A stretch of 64,000 nucleotides of DNA from Paracoccaceae bacterium (lineage in GTDB: Bacteria > Pseudomonadota > Alphaproteobacteria > Rhodobacterales > Rhodobacteraceae), in the NCBI GenBank assembly GCA_011389685.1, contig JAABTV010000002.1:1-64000 (forward strand), in the 5' to 3' direction. The notes below the pieces were generated by a model, which was given only the letters and a program-made list of their open reading frames with translations, searched no databases and was not told the DNA's origin. Both the position numbers and the translations under genes were made by a program. This document shows positions 18,061 to 26,585 of this stretch, piece by piece. Position 1 is the stretch's first letter. Each line of letters opens with the position of its first letter.

Positions 18061-19284
18061 ATGCAGCGGTTCAAGATTGAGCGGCTTGGCCAGCAGGGTG
18101 ACGGAATCGCCCCGGGACCGGTCTTTGCACCATTGGCGTTACCGGGCGAAGAGGTGAGCGGATCGCTTGACGGTGATCGGCTGAGCGACATGCGCATTCT
18201 GATCCCGTCGCCGGAGCGTGTTTCGCCGCCTTGCCGACATTTCAAATTTTGCGGTGGGTGTCAGTTGCAGCACGCATCCGACCCTTTGGTCGCCGAGTGG
18301 AAAGTCGAAGTGGTGAAGCACGCGCTGCACGCGCATGGTCTGTCGGCTTCATTCCGGCCGATTATCACTTCGCCTTCGCAATCGCGCCGCCGTGCCGTAT
18401 TTTCGGCACGGCGTACCAAGAAATCCGCGCTTGCCGGGTTCCACGCCCGGGCGTCGAATCAGATCATCGCTACGCTTGACTGCAAACTGGTCGATCCCGC
18501 CCTGCTTGCCGGTCTTGCCGTAGCTGAACAACTTGCTGTGATCGGTGCCAGTAGAAGGAGTGAGTTGAATGTCACGATCACCGTGTCGAATAACGGGCTG
18601 GATGTTGCGGCTTTGGGCGGAGCCGATGCCAATGGTCCAATGCTGGTTGATCTGGCGCGTGTGGCCGAAGCGTCGGACCTTGCCCGACTGACATGGAATG
18701 GCGAGGTCATCGTCACGCGCCACCCGCCGGTTCAATCATTTGAATCGATTGAGGTCATCCCGCCCCCGGGCGCCTTCTTGCAGGCGACAAGAGAAGGCGA
18801 AACCGGCTTGCGCAGCGCGATCCAGGAGATCGTTTCAGGCGCGAATTCCGTTGTCGATCTGTTCGCTGGATGTGGCACATTCGCACTTCCCCTGGCAGCG
18901 CAAGCCCGGGTCCATGCGGTCGAGGGCAATCATGCCATGGTGCAGGCACTCGAAAAGGGATGGCGAAAAGCGAACGGCTTGAAGCACGTGACAAGCGAGA
19001 CCCGCGATCTCTTTCGCAATCCGCTCCGCGCCGAAGAGTTCCTAGATTTTGATGCTTGCGTCATCGATCCACCCCGCGCCGGTGCCGATGCCCAGATCCG
19101 GGAACTTGGCCGCGCAAAACCCGGAAATCTCGCCTATGTCTCCTGTAACCCCCGCAGTTTTGCCCGCGACGCCGCGACCCTGGTTGCAGCAGGATACACG
19201 CTTGACTGGGTCCAGGTGGTCGATCAATTCCGCTGGTCAACGCATATCGAACTGGCCGCCGCCTTCTCTCTCACATCGGCGTGA
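18061..19284 (+). CDS. Class I SAM-dependent RNA m5U methyltransferase (TrmA/RlmC/RlmD family)
   Basis: The 407-residue enzyme probably makes 5-methyluridine in 23S rRNA or tRNA. A truncated TRAM-like N-terminus precedes the iron-sulfur motif CRHFKFCGGCQLQH (about 58-71), and a later Cys, LDCKL, completes the cluster. The SAM site is VVDLFAGCGTFALPL. Catalysis is marked by DPPRAG and SCNPRSFARD, whose Cys is the nucleophile. It follows cca by 3 bp, so both genes serve RNA maturation. Which uridine is modified cannot be told; RlmD-like is the usual annotation in this group. Confidence 0.9.
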   Translation: MQRFKIERLGQQGDGIAPGPVFAPLALPGEEVSGSLDGDRLSDMRILIPSPERVSPPCRHFKFCGGCQLQHASDPLVAEWKVEVVKHALHAHGLSASFRPIITSPSQSRRRAVFSARRTKKSALAGFHARASNQIIATLDCKLVDPALLAGLAVAEQLAVIGASRRSELNVTITVSNNGLDVAALGGADANGPMLVDLARVAEASDLARLTWNGEVIVTRHPPVQSFESIEVIPPPGAFLQATREGETGLRSAIQEIVSGANSVVDLFAGCGTFALPLAAQARVHAVEGNHAMVQALEKGWRKANGLKHVTSETRDLFRNPLRAEEFLDFDACVIDPPRAGADAQIRELGRAKPGNLAYVSCNPRSFARDAATLVAAGYTLDWVQVVDQFRWSTHIELAAAFSLTSA

Positions 19285-19330
19285 GCCAAAAGAAAATGAT
19301 AACGGCGCAAGCGATAACATAGTAAACAGA

Positions 19331-19347
19331 CCCAAAACGGTTTTGGG
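19331..19347. repeat. Perfect 7-bp inverted repeat upstream of the lipoprotein L,D-transpeptidase
   Basis: CCCAAAA-cgg-TTTTGGG sits 8 bp before the ATG at 19356. It could be an operator, a translation-control hairpin or a weak terminator for the methyltransferase gene. Confidence 0.4.
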
Positions 19348-19355
19348 GCGGCAGG

Positions 19356-19850
19356 ATGCGGATACTAAGGTTCCTGGCAATTACGCTGATTCTGGTCAGC
19401 GTGGCGGGATGTTCGTCAAAGTTCAGGACCTATAACGGACCCGAGGTCACGCATGTTGTGGTCAACAAGGGCGATCGGGCAATGTATCTCCTCCATCACG
19501 AGCAGGTCTTGAAATCTTATCGCATCGGTCTTGGATTCGCACCCTTCGGGCACAAACGCTTTGAGGGCGACGGAAGGACGCCGGAGGGCACTTATGTCAT
19601 TGACCGACGCAACCCAAACAGCGAATTCCATCTGTCCATCGGTGTGTCCTATCCAAATGCCGCCGACCACGCCTATGCCAGTTCAAAAGGACGCAGCCCC
19701 GGCGGTGATATATTCATCCACGGCCGCCCTTCGAAAAACCGGAATGGCGGTCAGGACTGGACAGCCGGTTGTATCGCCGTCACCAACAGGGAAATTGAAG
19801 AAGTTTACGCGATGGTTCGAAACGGCACACCGATCACGATCAACCCCTGA
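19356..19850 (+). CDS. L,D-transpeptidase (YkuD fold) lipoprotein
   Basis: The 164-residue protein has a lipoprotein signal, LVSVAGCSS, with the lipidated Cys at about 19. The mature part is a YkuD domain. It carries the catalytic stretch IHGRPSK followed by WTAGCIAVTN, in which Cys is the nucleophile. It would cross-link peptidoglycan stem peptides or attach or release envelope proteins in the periplasm. It has an AGG ribosome-binding site. It converges on the CAP-domain lipoprotein with 9 bp between stops. A second YkuD gene follows at 20532. Confidence 0.87.
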   Translation: MRILRFLAITLILVSVAGCSSKFRTYNGPEVTHVVVNKGDRAMYLLHHEQVLKSYRIGLGFAPFGHKRFEGDGRTPEGTYVIDRRNPNSEFHLSIGVSYPNAADHAYASSKGRSPGGDIFIHGRPSKNRNGGQDWTAGCIAVTNREIEEVYAMVRNGTPITINP

Positions 19851-19859
19851 ACGTTGACG

Positions 19860-20372
19860 TCATGACCCCAGGATCATTGTCCACCATATCTTGCCGTTTT
19901 GTTCCTGAAACCACGCGAAACCAAGATTCCGCGCGCGCTTGTCGAGGATGATCCGCCGCGTATCTTCTTGTTCCATCCACGCGCCCAGTGTTTCCAACTC
20001 GGTTTCGTAGGTCTCGGATATCAATTCGCCCAGCATCGTTCCTTCGTATCCAACACGGCGAACGCGGTCGACCGGAGAAGAGCCATCGGACCCGAAATGC
20101 CAGGGACGGTTCTGGATCGACATGTCACGCGAATGCGTTGCCGCCGCCGCATTCAACTGCGCATCAAGTTCAACGGAAGGAGCCCCGGCAGCCTGTCGCA
20201 GGGCATTCACCGAATCAAGAACGCGGAACTGGATCTTCGCCGTTGATCCGGCCGATATCCGATACAATCTTGGAATCGGCTTTCCATCCGCACCAAGCTG
20301 TGGCGCCGTCGTCGCCGTACAAGCTTGCAGCAAGACAAGGCACGCAAGCAAAAAACCGAAGAGTCGAGTCAT
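19860..20372 (-). CDS. CAP/SCP-domain lipoprotein
   Basis: The 170-residue protein begins MTRLFGFLLACLVLLQACTA, a lipoprotein signal with Cys at about 18. The CAP (SCP/PR1) domain follows: VNALRQAAGAPSVELDAQLNAAAATHSRDM, then HFGSDGSSPVDRVRRVGY and GELI, with a C-terminal WWTMILG strand. Bacterial CAP proteins are secreted or envelope-bound and mostly uncharacterised; some bind lipids or act near peptidoglycan. I rejected the longer track start because the 43 extra residues are not signal-like. It is flanked by two L,D-transpeptidases, which suggests a cell-wall role. Confidence 0.85.
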   Translation of the reverse strand: MTRLFGFLLACLVLLQACTATTAPQLGADGKPIPRLYRISAGSTAKIQFRVLDSVNALRQAAGAPSVELDAQLNAAAATHSRDMSIQNRPWHFGSDGSSPVDRVRRVGYEGTMLGELISETYETELETLGAWMEQEDTRRIILDKRARNLGFAWFQEQNGKIWWTMILGS

Positions 20373-20531
20373 GATACCATCCAAATTTTGTTCCCTACGC
20401 CATAGCTTGACCATGATGCCTTTCAAACCCACATCGGCATGTGTCAGCGCAATGACGCTTGTTTGAATTGCGACTGGGTCATTCACGCAATATGATACCA
20501 TTCTATCTACCGTTGTCGTGAAGAGGGCGCA

Positions 20532-21134
20532 ATGAACCGTAACCTGATGACTAACATGAATCGCCGCATCTTTGTTGCCGGCGGCGCGGCGAGTCTGGCC
20601 ACTCCTGCCATCGCACAGAACATTGATGGAGCAGATACGGTCGAGGTCGAACGTGATGTCGGTGAGGTGGTGCGCCGCAATATCTCAAGCTTCCGTTCTC
20701 TCGACTGGCGGCCCTATTTCTCCGATCTGAAACAGGGTGCTGTCCTGATTGATATTTCATCGCGCGCTTTGCATTTCTGGTCTGAGGATGAGTCCATCTA
20801 CAAGCTCTACCCCACCAGTGTTCCCCTCACCGAAGACCTGACTCGTCTGGGCCGCACCAAGGTCGTGCGCAAGGTCATTGGCCCAAGTTGGCGCCCGACA
20901 CCCGCCATGAAAGAGCGCAATCCCGAATGGCCTGACTTTGTGGGACCGGGGCCGGATAACCCGCTGGGAACACACGCACTCTATCTCAGTTGGACCTATT
21001 ACCGTATCCATGGCACGCACGATACACGCAAGATTGGCCGTCGATCATCCAACGGCTGCATCGGTCTTTACAACGAGCATATTGCAGAGCTCTTCGAACT
21101 GACCGAAGTTGGCACCCAAGTGTTGCTTATTTGA
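20532..21134 (+). CDS. L,D-transpeptidase (YkuD fold), exported
   Basis: The 200-residue protein has an N-terminal signal, MNRRIFVAGGAASLATPAIAQ, with twin arginines (NRRIF) that suggest, but do not prove, Tat export. The YkuD domain includes LYPTSVPL, NPLGTHALYLSW and the catalytic YRIHGTHDTRKIGRRSSNGCIGLYNEHI with nucleophile Cys. This is the canonical HGT-x(n)-SxGCI form, unlike the upstream lipoprotein. The upstream GAGGG supports the first ATG. It is divergent from the CAP lipoprotein, with a 159-bp shared region. Confidence 0.88.
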   Translation: MNRNLMTNMNRRIFVAGGAASLATPAIAQNIDGADTVEVERDVGEVVRRNISSFRSLDWRPYFSDLKQGAVLIDISSRALHFWSEDESIYKLYPTSVPLTEDLTRLGRTKVVRKVIGPSWRPTPAMKERNPEWPDFVGPGPDNPLGTHALYLSWTYYRIHGTHDTRKIGRRSSNGCIGLYNEHIAELFELTEVGTQVLLI

Positions 21135-21280
21135 CGACATTTTGACCCCCACAGGTAGCTCCGCAACAAGATGGGTTTGCAATCGTTCGGGTTTGCTGAT
21201 TAGTGAGTGCTACGAGGTAAGTCTTGAGTGCTTGCCATCTGTCATGACGCCTGATGGTGGGCAAATATCTGGAGGATAAT

Positions 21281-21463
21281 ATGAAGAAACTTGTTCTGGC
21301 TGCTGCTCTGACTGCTGCTGCTTCGACCGCTTATGCCGGCTCGATGGCCGATCCCGTGATCGAAGCTCCGGTCATCGTGGAAGAAACTGCAAGCTCGTCG
21401 GCTGGCGGAATCATCATTCCGCTGCTCGTTCTGGCTGCAATCATTGCTGTTGCCGTAGACTGA
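21281..21463 (+). CDS. Exported 60-residue hydrophobic miniprotein
   Basis: I do not recognise a named family. The sequence opens with a signal peptide, MKKLVLAAALTAAASTAYAG, followed by a short acidic stretch, a Ser-rich hinge and a C-terminal hydrophobic segment, GGIIIPLLVLAAIIAVAVD. The mature product would be about 40 residues with one membrane-spanning helix. A perfect GGAGG lies 6 nt before the ATG, and a strong terminator follows, so it looks like an independent, well-expressed gene. The track start nine codons upstream has no SD. Confidence 0.75.
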   Translation: MKKLVLAAALTAAASTAYAGSMADPVIEAPVIVEETASSSAGGIIIPLLVLAAIIAVAVD

Positions 21464-21486
21464 TTTCGGCAAGACCCGAATTCGAG

Positions 21487-21516
21487 AAAGGGCGGTGAAT
21501 CTCCACCGCCCTTTTT
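21487..21516. terminator. Strong bidirectional terminator after the miniprotein gene
   Basis: AAAGGGCGGTG and CACCGCCCTTT form an 11-bp stem with a 6-nt loop, with T-tracts on both strands. It ends + strand transcription and, read the other way, hemH. Confidence 0.9.
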
Positions 21517-21529
21517 CAAACAGGCAGAC

Positions 21530-22594
21530 CTACCCGGTCCAGCCCTTCAGATTGTCGGTGATGATTTCCGATAGAACCTTGATGTGGGCAGGTTGATCAT
21601 TGAGGCACGGGATATAGAGAAAACTCTCGCCTCCCGCCTCGACAAAACTCTCCTGAATTTCCTCATTGATCTCTTCCAGCGTCTCGATGCAGTCGGCGGA
21701 AAAGGCTGGCGCAATGACCGCGATGTTCTTCTTGCCCTCCTCGCGGGCAAGTCGTGCAACCTCTTCAACCGTGTAGGGCTTCAGCCATTCTTCGGGACCG
21801 AAAACCGACTGAAACGTGGTTGTGATCTTGTCATCCGCCCAACCCAGACGCTCTTTCAAGAGCCGTGTCGTCTTCTGGCACTGGCAATGGTATGGATCTC
21901 CTTCCATCAGATACCGTTTCGGCATCCCATGGTAAGAGACAACCAGAAGATCGGGCGTCGTCTCTGCCACGGAATACGCGGTCTCGACGGATTGCGCGAG
22001 TGCGTCGATATATTGCGGGTTGTCAAAATAGGCCGGCACGGTGCGCGCGGCGGGTTGCCATTTCTCCTTCATGAGCGCGCGGAAGAACTCATCATTCGCC
22101 GTGGCGCTCGTGGCGCCCGCATATTGCGGATAGAGCGGGAAAAAGAGAAGCTTTGTGCAGCCTTTTGCAACCATCTCGCGAACCTTGGATTCGGTCGATG
22201 GATTGCCATAGCGCATGCAGAAATCGACCTCGACCTCATCACCAAAACGCTTGGCGATTTCTGTAGCAATCGCAGCGGTTTGATCTTTGGTGATGCTCAT
22301 CAAGGGGCTTTCGCCCCTGCCTACGTTCCAGATCGACTTGTAGGCCGCTCCACTGGAAAATGGCCGCTTGGTAAGGATGATAAGCTGCAAGAGCGGCTGC
22401 CATTTCCAGGACGGATAGTCGATCACACGTTTATCTGACAAGAACTCATTCAGATAGCGCCGCATCGACCAGTAATCATAACCATCCGGGGTTCCCAGGT
22501 TGGCGATGAGAACACCGATTTTTTGCTGTGGTATCTTGGGATGATCCGTTGCCGCATGCTCGGGAACCTGAAGGTTCGGATTGTCGTCTTTCAT
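21530..22594 (-). CDS. hemH: Ferrochelatase
   Basis: The 354-residue enzyme inserts Fe2+ into protoporphyrin IX, the last step of heme synthesis. Family blocks are GVLIANLGTPDGYD, the signature VVSYHGMPKRY with the catalytic His, DPYHCQCQKT with Cys residues, and FSADCIETLEEI with the catalytic Glu. I set the start at the ATG giving MKDDNPN, which is preceded by AGGGG; the track start nine codons upstream lacks an SD. It shares the terminator with the convergent miniprotein gene. Confidence 0.96.
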   Translation of the reverse strand: MKDDNPNLQVPEHAATDHPKIPQQKIGVLIANLGTPDGYDYWSMRRYLNEFLSDKRVIDYPSWKWQPLLQLIILTKRPFSSGAAYKSIWNVGRGESPLMSITKDQTAAIATEIAKRFGDEVEVDFCMRYGNPSTESKVREMVAKGCTKLLFFPLYPQYAGATSATANDEFFRALMKEKWQPAARTVPAYFDNPQYIDALAQSVETAYSVAETTPDLLVVSYHGMPKRYLMEGDPYHCQCQKTTRLLKERLGWADDKITTTFQSVFGPEEWLKPYTVEEVARLAREEGKKNIAVIAPAFSADCIETLEEINEEIQESFVEAGGESFLYIPCLNDQPAHIKVLSEIITDNLKGWTG

Positions 22595-22648
22595 CGCCTG
22601 CCCCTGACATGGTTGTTCCATGGACAGATATAGTTTTGACGATACAGA

Positions 22649-23470
22649 TCAATCTTTGAGCGGGAATTCTTTCGCGTTCAGCGCCTCAGCCAATCGTGCC
22701 TGTGCAGAGCCCGGGCGCAAGGGCTTTGGTTGATCCGGATCAGGCGCCCATCCGAGCAGGAAAATCAGTTCGAAAGTTGCTATCAGGCGCCCGTCATCTC
22801 CGGCATAGGCGTCGGTGTAGATTTCTGCGGCGCGTTCAAGAATCCTGCGCCGTGATGGGCGTTTGAGGCGATCCTTCAGCGCATTTGTCTCGCCCATACC
22901 ACGCAAATCACGGATCAGCGCCGTCAGCGAATCATAGCTTGCCCGTATGGTCACGCTATCGGCCACTGGCAGGTTGAACCCCGCCCGCTGCAACAAACCG
23001 CCGAGATCCCGTATCTCGGCCATTGGGGCGATGCGTGGAGACAGGCCACCAACCACTTCGGCCTCGGCCTGCGCGATCGATGCGCGCAACTCCGAAAGAG
23101 TCTGCCCGCCAAGAAGAACCCCCAGAAAAAGGCCGTCGGGACTGAGTGCCCGGCGACTCTGGATCATCTGACCCACAAGGTCGTTCGCCCAATGCAGAGC
23201 CATTGCATGTATGACCAGATCATGCGCGCCAGCTTCGAGCGACAGCGTGTCCTCATCCGCAATCAAGGGCGCATCGGGAATCAGGCCATGCCAGAAGTCG
23301 CCTTGCCCCGACACGATTATTGGTGCGTTAAACTCTTTGTTAACCATACCGAGGCGATCCTTGAGTTCATCGAACGCGATCTCATGGAGAAAGCGCACCG
23401 GCGCATGTGTTGCACGGCGTCGATTGCGCAGGAGGGCTGCGCGGTCAATCAGGGTCGGAGGACGGTTCAT
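22649..23470 (-). CDS. SAM-dependent methyltransferase-like protein (BioC / NDUFAF5-type)
   Basis: The 273-residue protein begins MNRPPTLIDRAALLRNRRRA and contains the family core HDLVIHAMALHWANDLVGQMIQSRRALSPDGLFLGVLLGG. This matches class I methyltransferases of the BioC/NDUFAF5 group, found widely in alphaproteobacteria. The usual GxGxG SAM motif is poor (IIVSGQGDFWHG), so catalysis is uncertain; mitochondrial NDUFAF5 is a hydroxylase in complex I assembly. The 146 upstream residues in the track lie over comF and are not coding. It is divergent from comF with only 24 bp between starts. Confidence 0.75.
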   Translation of the reverse strand: MNRPPTLIDRAALLRNRRRATHAPVRFLHEIAFDELKDRLGMVNKEFNAPIIVSGQGDFWHGLIPDAPLIADEDTLSLEAGAHDLVIHAMALHWANDLVGQMIQSRRALSPDGLFLGVLLGGQTLSELRASIAQAEAEVVGGLSPRIAPMAEIRDLGGLLQRAGFNLPVADSVTIRASYDSLTALIRDLRGMGETNALKDRLKRPSRRRILERAAEIYTDAYAGDDGRLIATFELIFLLGWAPDPDQPKPLRPGSAQARLAEALNAKEFPLKD

Positions 23471-23494
23471 TGTGCAAAGAATAGGAGCGTCCAT

Positions 23495-24214
23495 GTGAAG
23501 ATTCAAACCATGTTGCAGGTTCTTTACCCCCCACGCTGCATCAGTTGCGGAGACATGGTTGAAAGTGATTTCGGGCTTTGTGGCAAATGCTGGCGCGACA
23601 CACCGTTTATCGACGGGTTGTGCTGCGATCTTTGTGGCGCGCCGCTCGCGGGCCATTCCAGCGAAGCCGAATACTGTGACGACTGCCTGACCACACCACG
23701 CCCATGGGCCCAGGGCCGGGCCGCATTTCGGTATGGCGAGATCGGGCGCAAACTCGTCCTCGCCCTGAAACACGGGGACCGCCAGGAAATTGCACGACCT
23801 GCCGGTTTGTGGCTTGCACGGGCTGCACGACCGATCCTGCATGACAAGATGCTCATCGCGCCGATACCGCTTCACTGGACCCGCATGATCAGGCGCAGGT
23901 TCAATCAATCCGCCCTTCTCGCACAGGAACTGGCCAAGGTTACCGGACTTCCCTATTGCCCTGATCTTCTTTTACGCCATATCCGGACAAGAAGCCTTGA
24001 AGGACAAGGACATGAGGCCCGATTCGAAACGGTCACCGGCTCCATCAGCCCCCACCCGAAACGCTGCCACCGCATGATGGGTCGCGCGGTTCTCCTGGTC
24101 GATGACGTCATGACGTCTGGCGCAACCATGGCCGCGGCAACCGAAGCTTGCCTTGCGGCCGGAGCAAGCGATGTTTCCTCGCTGGTACTGGCGCGAGTTG
24201 CAAAGCATGATTAA
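23495..24214 (+). CDS. ComF-family phosphoribosyltransferase-like protein
   Basis: The 239-residue protein has an N-terminal zinc-ribbon with several CxxC pairs (CISCG, CGKCW, CCDLCG, CDDC). A type I PRTase domain follows, with the PRPP motif VLLVDDVMTSGAT near the C-terminus. ComF homologues take part in DNA uptake in competent bacteria, and elsewhere the role is unknown. The start is the GTG at 23495, set 7 nt after AGGAG. The track start 100 codons upstream overlaps the divergent methyltransferase gene. grx follows by 38 bp. Confidence 0.85.
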   Translation: MKIQTMLQVLYPPRCISCGDMVESDFGLCGKCWRDTPFIDGLCCDLCGAPLAGHSSEAEYCDDCLTTPRPWAQGRAAFRYGEIGRKLVLALKHGDRQEIARPAGLWLARAARPILHDKMLIAPIPLHWTRMIRRRFNQSALLAQELAKVTGLPYCPDLLLRHIRTRSLEGQGHEARFETVTGSISPHPKRCHRMMGRAVLLVDDVMTSGATMAAATEACLAAGASDVSSLVLARVAKHD

Positions 24215-24252
24215 ATCCACGACAAACATGGAAATATGTCGAGGACACCATC

Positions 24253-24510
24253 ATGAAACCCGTCGAAATCTATACTTCACCAATGTGCGGCTTTTGTCAT
24301 GCGGCCAAAAGGCTTCTGACCCACAAAGGTGTTCAGTTCTCGGAGGTAGACATTTGGGCAGAGCCGGGTCGGAAAGCAGAAATGATGCAGCGGGCGGGCG
24401 GACGTCATACGGTGCCACAGATCTTCGTCGGAAAGACCCATGTCGGCGGCTGCGACGAGCTTTATGGGCTGGAGCGCACCGGGAAACTCGACCCGTTGCT
24501 GAAAGAGTGA
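24253..24510 (+). CDS. grxC: Glutaredoxin 3
   Basis: The 85-residue dithiol glutaredoxin has its active site at residues 12-15, Cys-Gly-Phe-Cys, instead of the usual CPYC. The cis-proline loop TVPQIF and the glutathione-binding GGCDEL are intact. It reduces protein disulfides and glutathione mixed disulfides in the cytoplasm. Losing the active-site proline normally shifts redox potential, as in CGFC-type relatives, so disulfide-reducing strength may differ. It lies six bases before the nitrilase gene, so they are co-transcribed. Confidence 0.92.
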   Translation: MKPVEIYTSPMCGFCHAAKRLLTHKGVQFSEVDIWAEPGRKAEMMQRAGGRHTVPQIFVGKTHVGGCDELYGLERTGKLDPLLKE

Positions 24511-24516
24511 CAAGGG

Positions 24517-25353
24517 ATGCGCGCCGCACTGATCCAGATCACGTCCGGTGAAGACCCAAGCGCCAATCTTGACGTGGTTCGCGCTCGGCTGCGCGAGGCC
24601 AAGGCGGGAGGTGCCGAATTTGCCCTGACACCCGAGGTAACGAACTGCATCGCAGGGAGCCGCGACCATCTGGCCAAGGCTCTGCCGTTTCAGGAGGACG
24701 ATGCGACCCTCGCGGCGATCCGCGAAGACGCGCAGGCGTTGGGGGTCTGGGTCTTGATCGGATCACTGGGGGTCAAGACACATGACGCCGACGGGCGGTT
24801 CGCCAATCGGTCGTTTCTCATTTCCCCGCAGGGAGCGATTGCTGGCCAATACGACAAGATCCATATGTTTGACGTGGATGTTTCCGAAACGGAAACCTAC
24901 CGCGAATCAGCCCACTATCGCCCCGGAAACAAGGCCGTCGTGGCTGATACCGGCTTTGGCAAAGTCGGGATGAGCATCTGTTACGATTTGCGTTTTGCAT
25001 ATCTTTACAGGGCCTTGGCGCAGGCTGGTGCAACGATCCTGACCGTTCCTGCAGCATTTTCCCCGGTCACCGGGGCGGCCCATTGGGAACCATTGTTGCG
25101 CGCGCGGGCGATTGAGACAGGATCATTCGTTCTCGCCCCTGCGCAGACCGGGCTGCATTTTGTCAAGGATGGCAGGGAACGTCGAACATACGGGCACTCC
25201 ATGGCGATCTCGCCCTGGGGTGAAGTTCTGGCCGATGCGGGAACCGGATGCGGCATCAGTTTCGTTGACCTTGACATGGCGCAGGTGGCACAGGCGCGAC
25301 AACGCATTGCCGCACTGACCCATGACCGGAGCTTCGACGGACCGTCGCCATGA
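24517..25353 (+). CDS. Nitrilase-superfamily carbon-nitrogen hydrolase (Nit1/Nit2-like)
   Basis: The 278-residue amidase has the full catalytic triad Glu40 (TPEVTN), Lys114 (YDKIHMFDV) and Cys155 (SICYDLRF). The sequence context resembles Nit1/Nit2 enzymes, which hydrolyse deaminated glutathione or omega-amides of 2-oxoacids. The adjacency to glutaredoxin fits a glutathione-repair role, although that is inference. Its stop overlaps the next gene as ATGA. Confidence 0.87.
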   Translation: MRAALIQITSGEDPSANLDVVRARLREAKAGGAEFALTPEVTNCIAGSRDHLAKALPFQEDDATLAAIREDAQALGVWVLIGSLGVKTHDADGRFANRSFLISPQGAIAGQYDKIHMFDVDVSETETYRESAHYRPGNKAVVADTGFGKVGMSICYDLRFAYLYRALAQAGATILTVPAAFSPVTGAAHWEPLLRARAIETGSFVLAPAQTGLHFVKDGRERRTYGHSMAISPWGEVLADAGTGCGISFVDLDMAQVAQARQRIAALTHDRSFDGPSP

Positions 25354-25793
25354 GTGACCCCAGCAACGCCCTTGCCGTCGCCCTTTTCAGCGAGATCCTG
25401 ACTGCGGATCAACTGATCCGGAACCGCTTGTCCCGGGTCTTGCCCAAGGGCATGGAAATCTCGCATTTCTCCGTGCTCAACCACCTTGCCCATAGTGGGG
25501 ACGAGCGCACACCGGCGCAGTTGGCCAAGAGCTTTCATGTGACCAGAGGGGCAATGACGAATACGCTGGGGAAGCTTGAATGGGCAGGTTATGTCCATAT
25601 CCGCCCCGATTGGGACGACGCGCGGCGCAAACGCGTTGCAATCAGTCCGGCTGGACGACGCGCGCGGGATGCCGCGATTGCGGCCATCGAACCCATGATC
25701 GCCGAAATGATTGGCGAGATCGGTGACGGCAAGGTCCGGGCGGTTCTGCCGATCCTCCGCGAATTGCGGCTGAAACTGGAAGCAGACGTTTAG
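25350..25793 (+). CDS. MarR-family transcriptional regulator
   Basis: The 147-residue winged-helix regulator has helix-turn-helix residues [30 protein letters not shown] (about 53-82) and the wing [16 protein letters not shown]. The ligand is unknown. Translational coupling to the nitrilase gene by ATGA suggests it may control the comF-grx-nitrilase group. Its 3' end overlaps ubiG tail to tail by 4 bp. Confidence 0.88.
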   Translation: MSDPSNALAVALFSEILTADQLIRNRLSRVLPKGMEISHFSVLNHLAHSGDERTPAQLAKSFHVTRGAMTNTLGKLEWAGYVHIRPDWDDARRKRVAISPAGRRARDAAIAAIEPMIAEMIGEIGDGKVRAVLPILRELRLKLEADV

Positions 25794-26536
25794 GACGGCT
25801 TCACGCTGGCGGTCACGTAATTCACGCTCAGATCACGATCCGAGATCGACCATTTCCAACTTAGCGGTTTGAAAACAAATCCTTTCTTGTCGACCGGGCG
25901 CAGACCAGCCCGCTCGATCAGGTCGAAAAGCTCATCTGGAGTGATGAACTTGTTCCATTCATGCGTGCCCTTGGGCAACCAGCGCATGACATACTCGGCG
26001 CCGACAATCGCCATGGCAAAACTCTTGGGGTTCCGGTTGATGGTAGAACAGACGTGCAGCCCGCCAGGTTTCAGAAGCTGGCGGCAGGCTGTGAGATAGG
26101 CCAGCGGGTCGGCCACATGTTCGACCACTTCCATGTTCAGGACGACATCGAACTGTTCGCCCGCCGCAGCCATGGCTTCGGCGGTGGTATGGCGATAGTC
26201 GATTTCAAGCCCGGATTGTTCGGCATGGATTTGGGCAACGGGAATGTTGCGCGGTGCCGCGTCCGCGCCGACGACTGTGGCACCAAGGCGCGCCATCGGT
26301 TCGGACAAGAGGCCGCCGCCGCAGCCGATATCGAGAAGACGCAGTCCGGCAAAGGGCTTGGGCGCATCAAGATCGCGGTCGAACTCGCCCGCGATCTGGC
26401 GGGTGATGTAATCGAGACGGCACGGATTCATCAGGTGCAGCGGCTTGAACTTGCCGGTCGGATCCCACCATTCGGCGGCCATGGCCTCGAACTTGGCGAC
26501 TTCGTCCGGATCGACTGTGTTCGCTGCGGCTTGCAT
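25790..26536 (-). CDS. ubiG: Ubiquinone biosynthesis O-methyltransferase
   Basis: The 248-residue SAM enzyme methylates both hydroxyl groups during ubiquinone synthesis. Diagnostic blocks are [32 protein letters not shown], the SAM motif [20 protein letters not shown] and VVEHVADP. I preferred the ATG at 26536, which has GGAG 6 nt upstream. An ATG four codons earlier (26548) and the track start at 26608 are weaker. It is divergent from pip with a 49-bp gap. Confidence 0.94.
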   Translation of the reverse strand: MQAAANTVDPDEVAKFEAMAAEWWDPTGKFKPLHLMNPCRLDYITRQIAGEFDRDLDAPKPFAGLRLLDIGCGGGLLSEPMARLGATVVGADAAPRNIPVAQIHAEQSGLEIDYRHTTAEAMAAAGEQFDVVLNMEVVEHVADPLAYLTACRQLLKPGGLHVCSTINRNPKSFAMAIVGAEYVMRWLPKGTHEWNKFITPDELFDLIERAGLRPVDKKGFVFKPLSWKWSISDRDLSVNYVTASVKPS

Positions 26537-26585
26537 TCTGCTCTCCATATGCTCAACTTGACGCGCCCTATCATATAGGACCGTC

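Noticed and set aside
23192-23494. N-terminal extension of comF in the ORF track
   Set aside because: Lies over the divergent methyltransferase gene; GTG at 23495 has AGGAG at proper distance.
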